Origin: DATFPK01 sp035264885
Lineage (GTDB): Bacteria > Actinomycetota > Thermoleophilia > Solirubrobacterales > 70-9
Reading direction: 5' to 3'
Assembly (NCBI GenBank): GCA_035264885.1
Contig: DATFPK010000125.1
Coordinates: 1 to 32,522, forward strand
Length of the DNA stretch: 32,522 nucleotides
A program made the translations under genes and the position numbers. Shown here piece after piece: positions 29,699 through 32,522 of the stretch. Numbering within the stretch: position 1 is the stretch's first letter; each line of letters starts with the position of its first letter. A model generated the notes under the pieces. The model saw only the letters and a list, made by a program, of their open reading frames with translations. It had not been told where the DNA came from and ran no database searches.

Positions 29699-29704
29699 AT
29701 CCTA
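29699..29704 (-). promoter_or_regulatory. -10 box TAGGAT, leaderless start of the epimerase gene
   Basis: The minus strand reads TAGGAT nine bases before the ATG, with no ribosome-binding site between. The hexamer is identical to that before the thioesterase gene at 13793. Confidence 0.55.
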
Positions 29705-29716
29705 CGCTCGCCGAGG

Positions 29717-29760
29717 CGCCCGGCGCGGAGCGCCGGGCGGGCCTGAAGCCTCCCGGAGGC
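29717..29760. repeat. Two hairpins in the galE-like/topA intergenic region
   Basis: A perfect 10-bp stem with a 3-nt loop lies at 29717-29739 (CGCCCGGCGC and GCGCCGGGCG), followed by GCCTCC-C-GGAGGC at 29748-29760. The heptamer GCCTGAA occurs at 29741-29747 and again directly after the second palindrome. The block sits between the divergent starts of the epimerase gene and topA, upstream of a TACCCT box near 29777 that may be the topA -10. Confidence 0.5.
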
Positions 29761-29811
29761 GCCTGAAACCCCTGCTACCCTCGCCAGCCCTCAGCGGAAG
29801 GAGAGGCCGAA

Positions 29812-32106
29812 TTGCGCCTCATCGTCACCGAGAAGAACAACAGCGCGAAGAAGATCGCCGAGATCCTCGGCGGCAGCCCGAAGACCGAGAAGAGCTACAA
29901 GGTCCCCTATTACACCTGGTCCGACGAGGACGGGGACCACGTCGCGATCGGTCTCAAGGGGCATCTCCTCAAGCGCGAGTTCCCCGAGGGCTACGACAAC
30001 TGGCAGAAGACCGACCTGCACGAGCTGATCGATGCTCAGCCGGTCGACGCGGCCACCGACAAGAACGTCCTGCGGGCCTTGAAGAAGGCGGCCGAGGACG
30101 CCGACGAGGTCGTGATCGCGACCGACTACGACCGCGAGGGCGAGCTGATCGGCCTCGAGGCCCTGCGCGAGACGCTCGACGCCAACCCGGGGATCGTCGA
30201 CGGCGACGGCGCCGGGGAGCTCGATGCCGGGATGATCGAGCGCGCCCAGCCCGACGTGAAGCGGGCCCGCTACTCAGCGCTGACGAAGGATGAGATCGAG
30301 CGCGCCTTCGGCGATCTCGACGTCCTCTCCTATCCGCTCGCGTTCGCCGGCGCCGCGCGGCAGGACATCGACCTGCTCTGGGGCGCCGCCCTGACCCGCG
30401 CGATCTCCCTCGCGACCCGCCGCTTCGGCTCCAACTTCCTCTCGGTCGGCCGCGTCCAGAGCCCGACGCTCGGCCTGGTCGTCGAGCGCGAGATGGAGCG
30501 GCGCGCGCACGTCGCCAAGCCCTTCTGGGAGGTCTTCGCCAAGTTCGCCCATCCGGATGGAACCTTCGAGGCCCACCACTCGACCGACAAGTTCTGGGAC
30601 CGCGCCGAGGCCGAGGCGGCGGTCGCCGCCACGGCCAGCCCCGGCGTCGTCGAGCAGATCGCCTCGCGCAAGAACACGCGCAAGCCCCCGGCCCCGTTCA
30701 ACACGACCTCGTTCACGACCGAGGCGTCCAGCCGGCTCGGGATCACGCCGGCCAGCGCGATGCGGGTCGCCGAGGACCTCTACATGGACGGCTTCATCTC
30801 CTACCCGCGGACCGACAACACCGTCTACCCGCCCTCGCTGCCGATCCGCGAGCTGGTGTCCTCCCTGGTTCGCGTGCCCGACTTCTCCGCTGCCGCCGGC
30901 CTGCTCGACGGGGAGCTGAAGGCGACCCGGGGCAAGAAGGAGACGACCGACCATCCGCCGATCTACCCGACCCAGGCGGTCTACCCGGGGGCCCTGGAGG
31001 GACCGAAGCGGCGCGTCTACGAACTCGTGGCGCGGCGCTTCCTGGCGACCTTCTCGGAGCCGATGGTCACAGAGTCGACCCGGGCCGACATCAAGGCCGG
31101 CGACCAGCCCTACTTCGTCCGCGGTTCGGTCGTCGTCGATCCCGGCTTCGCCCGGATCTACACCTACTCGCGTTCCTCCGACGATGAGATCCCCAAGCTC
31201 GAGGAGGGACAGAGCCTCGACCTCGAGGGCGATCCGTGGATGATCGACAAGGAGACGCAGCCGCCGTCGCGCCTCAGCCAGGGCAAGCTGATCGAGATGA
31301 TGGAGGAGCGGGGCCTGGGGACCAAGGCGACCCGCGCCGACATCATCCAGAAGCTCTACGACCGCGGCTACGTCTTCAACAACCCGCCCGAGCCCTCGGA
31401 GACGGGGATCGCGATGTATCGAGCGTTCAGCAAGCACGTCCCGGAGATGGCGACGCCGGAGATGACCGCGAAGCTCGAGTCCGACATGGACCGGATCGCG
31501 GCCGGCGAGGCCTCGAAGGACGACGTGATCGGCACCAGCCGCGAGCTCCTCCACCACACCTACGACGAGATCCACAGGCACGAGGAGGACGTCGCCAAGG
31601 AGGTCTGGGCGGGGATGGACGAGGACAAGATCCTCGGACCATGCCCGGAGTGCGAGGAGGCCGGCCGGACGCAGCCGGACGGCTCGCCGAACATGCTGCG
31701 GATCATCGAGATGCGCGGCGGCAAGCGGTTCTGCGGCTGCCAGGGCTATGACCGCGACGATCCGGACTCACCCGGCTCCTGCCGCTTCTCACGGCCGCTG
31801 CCGGGCCGGGGCTACGAGCTCTGGAAGATGGAGCCGCGCTGCCACACATGCGGGGTGACGCCCAGGCTCAAGGTCAAGCCGTTTCGCGGCCGCCCGTGGG
31901 AGCTCTGCCTGAACGACGACTGCCCGGACATGGTGGAGATGCGACGCAAGCGGGAGGAGCGCCAGGCGGCCCGGGCCGCGCGCGATGCCACCAAGGAAGC
32001 CGAGCCGAGCGATGGCGACGGCAAGCCGATTGACGCCTCGACCACCGCCACCCGCCGGCGCCGCGGCAGCCGTGCCCGACGGACCGGCACCCCCGCCAAG
32101 CGCTAG
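29812..32106 (+). CDS. topA: DNA topoisomerase I (type IA), archaeal-type sequence
   Basis: This enzyme relaxes negatively supercoiled DNA. The 764-residue product has a Toprim domain (LIVTEKNNSAKKIAEIL, acidic motif D105-Y-D-R-E-G-E) and the type IA core. The catalytic tyrosine is Y331 in GFISYPRTDNTVYP, and the PAPFNTTSFTTEASSRLGIT and GLGTKATRADIIQ motifs flank the active site. Near the C-terminus are two Cys clusters (CPEC...CGCQ...C, and CHTC...C...C), then a basic tail rich in Arg and Lys. Sequence details follow archaeal TopA more than common bacterial TopA (DPDREGEAIAWH, LITYMRTDS). The TTG start has a strong ribosome-binding site (GGAAGGAG). Confidence 0.94.
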   Translation: MRLIVTEKNNSAKKIAEILGGSPKTEKSYKVPYYTWSDEDGDHVAIGLKGHLLKREFPEGYDNWQKTDLHELIDAQPVDAATDKNVLRALKKAAEDADEVVIATDYDREGELIGLEALRETLDANPGIVDGDGAGELDAGMIERAQPDVKRARYSALTKDEIERAFGDLDVLSYPLAFAGAARQDIDLLWGAALTRAISLATRRFGSNFLSVGRVQSPTLGLVVEREMERRAHVAKPFWEVFAKFAHPDGTFEAHHSTDKFWDRAEAEAAVAATASPGVVEQIASRKNTRKPPAPFNTTSFTTEASSRLGITPASAMRVAEDLYMDGFISYPRTDNTVYPPSLPIRELVSSLVRVPDFSAAAGLLDGELKATRGKKETTDHPPIYPTQAVYPGALEGPKRRVYELVARRFLATFSEPMVTESTRADIKAGDQPYFVRGSVVVDPGFARIYTYSRSSDDEIPKLEEGQSLDLEGDPWMIDKETQPPSRLSQGKLIEMMEERGLGTKATRADIIQKLYDRGYVFNNPPEPSETGIAMYRAFSKHVPEMATPEMTAKLESDMDRIAAGEASKDDVIGTSRELLHHTYDEIHRHEEDVAKEVWAGMDEDKILGPCPECEEAGRTQPDGSPNMLRIIEMRGGKRFCGCQGYDRDDPDSPGSCRFSRPLPGRGYELWKMEPRCHTCGVTPRLKVKPFRGRPWELCLNDDCPDMVEMRRKREERQAARAARDATKEAEPSDGDGKPIDASTTATRRRRGSRARRTGTPAKR

Positions 32107-32522
32107 TTGTTCATCTCGCTCGAAGGCGTCGACGGCTCCGGCAAGACCACGCAGGCCCGCCTGCTCGCCGAGGAGCTCGACGGCGGAACCCTGCTGGTCC
32201 GTGAGCCCGGCGGCACCGAGGCGGCCGAGCGCGTCCGCTCGCTGCTGGCGGACCCGGCGGTCGAGCTCGACCCGATGGCCGAGCTGATGCTCTTCCTCGC
32301 CGCCCGCGCCGACCTGGTCGCCCGGGTGATCGGGCCGGCGCTCGACCAGGGACGCACGGTCGTCGCCGATCGTTACTCGGACTCGAGCATCGCCTATCAG
32401 GGCGCCGGTCGCGGTCTCGGCGGACCCGACAAGTTCGACGACGTGCTCGAGCTGACCTCACTGCTGGGCGCCACCCTCGGCGTCTCGCGGGTGGTGACAA
32501 GCGCCGGCTGGCGCCCCCACCA
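32107..32522 (+). CDS. tmk: Thymidylate kinase, N-terminal part
   Basis: Tmk phosphorylates dTMP to dTDP for DNA synthesis. The TTG at 32107 directly follows the topA stop codon and opens LFISLEGVDGSGKTTQARLL, the family N-terminus with the P-loop. LVREPGGTEAAERVRSLL, the FLAARADLVARVI helix and the DRYSDSSIAYQGAGRGLGG motif follow. After about residue 115 the reading (TSLLGATLGVSRVVTSAGW) no longer shows the expected PDLT-type strand, which may reflect divergence or poor sequence at the window end. The gene runs off the right edge. Placement directly after topA suggests cotranscription. Confidence 0.88.
   Translation, partial: MFISLEGVDGSGKTTQARLLAEELDGGTLLVREPGGTEAAERVRSLLADPAVELDPMAELMLFLAARADLVARVIGPALDQGRTVVADRYSDSSIAYQGAGRGLGGPDKFDDVLELTSLLGATLGVSRVVTSAGWRPH

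Noticed and set aside
30274..31581. 435-residue minus-strand frame antisense to topA
   Set aside because: Mirror of the topA reading frame; no domain recognised.

Overview
The window is high-GC DNA with almost no non-coding space, many GTG starts and long antisense shadow frames. An ungapped nuo operon, a NarL-type regulator, a class II ribonucleotide reductase paired with NrdR, and many TANNNT boxes directly upstream of start codons point to an actinobacterium. Class Thermoleophilia (Solirubrobacterales or Gaiellales relatives) is my best guess, from general gene resemblance only. No tRNA, rRNA, CRISPR array, transposase or phage gene was found.

Layout. (1) 1-9158, minus strand: respiratory complex I genes nuoA-B-C-D-E-F-G-H-I and the start of nuoJ. 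Every one begins with GTG, and each cistron overlaps the next by 1, 4 or 8 bases. (2) 9259-12706: a 4-helix membrane protein, a flavin reductase-like protein divergent from a lipoprotein cytochrome c, serS, and an orphan NarL-type response regulator. (3) 12748-17617: msrB, a CAP-domain lipoprotein, a double-hotdog thioesterase, an MFS transporter, a tiny secreted protein and a benzoylformate decarboxylase-like ThDP enzyme. (4) 17638-19920: a YihY/BrkB membrane protein, two tandem 58-residue charged proteins and a secreted/membrane protein with a polymer-forming beta-repeat region. (5) 19971-22227: Ohr/OsmC peroxidase, NADPH-dependent FMN reductase, and a cupin gene divergent from a TetR regulator over a perfect operator-like palindrome. 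(6) 22234-25631: nrdR then nrdJ on the minus strand. (7) 25750-29689: hemolysin III/PAQR protein, a siroheme-synthase N-terminal-type protein, an M1 metallopeptidase and a GalE-like epimerase. (8) 29812-32522: topA of archaeal-type sequence, then the start of tmk.

Functional picture: aerobic respiration (complex I, cytochrome c), redox and oxidative-stress functions (MsrB, Ohr, two flavin-linked proteins), B12-dependent deoxynucleotide synthesis, and DNA topology/dTTP supply.

Most unusual signal: inside nuoG and nuoC, in frame and at points where the proteins carry extra linkers, sit long hairpins whose 22-nt loops agree at 21 of 22 positions while their 19-23 bp stems are unrelated in sequence yet each self-complementary. 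The loop points in opposite directions relative to the two genes. A half copy lies beside the nuoC hairpin, and a different palindrome forms the extra C-terminal tail of NuoF. This looks like a small dispersed element tolerated inside essential genes. Second: at least seven genes have a TANNNT box 6-9 nt before the start codon, indicating leaderless transcripts. Third: the topoisomerase I carries archaeal-type motifs.
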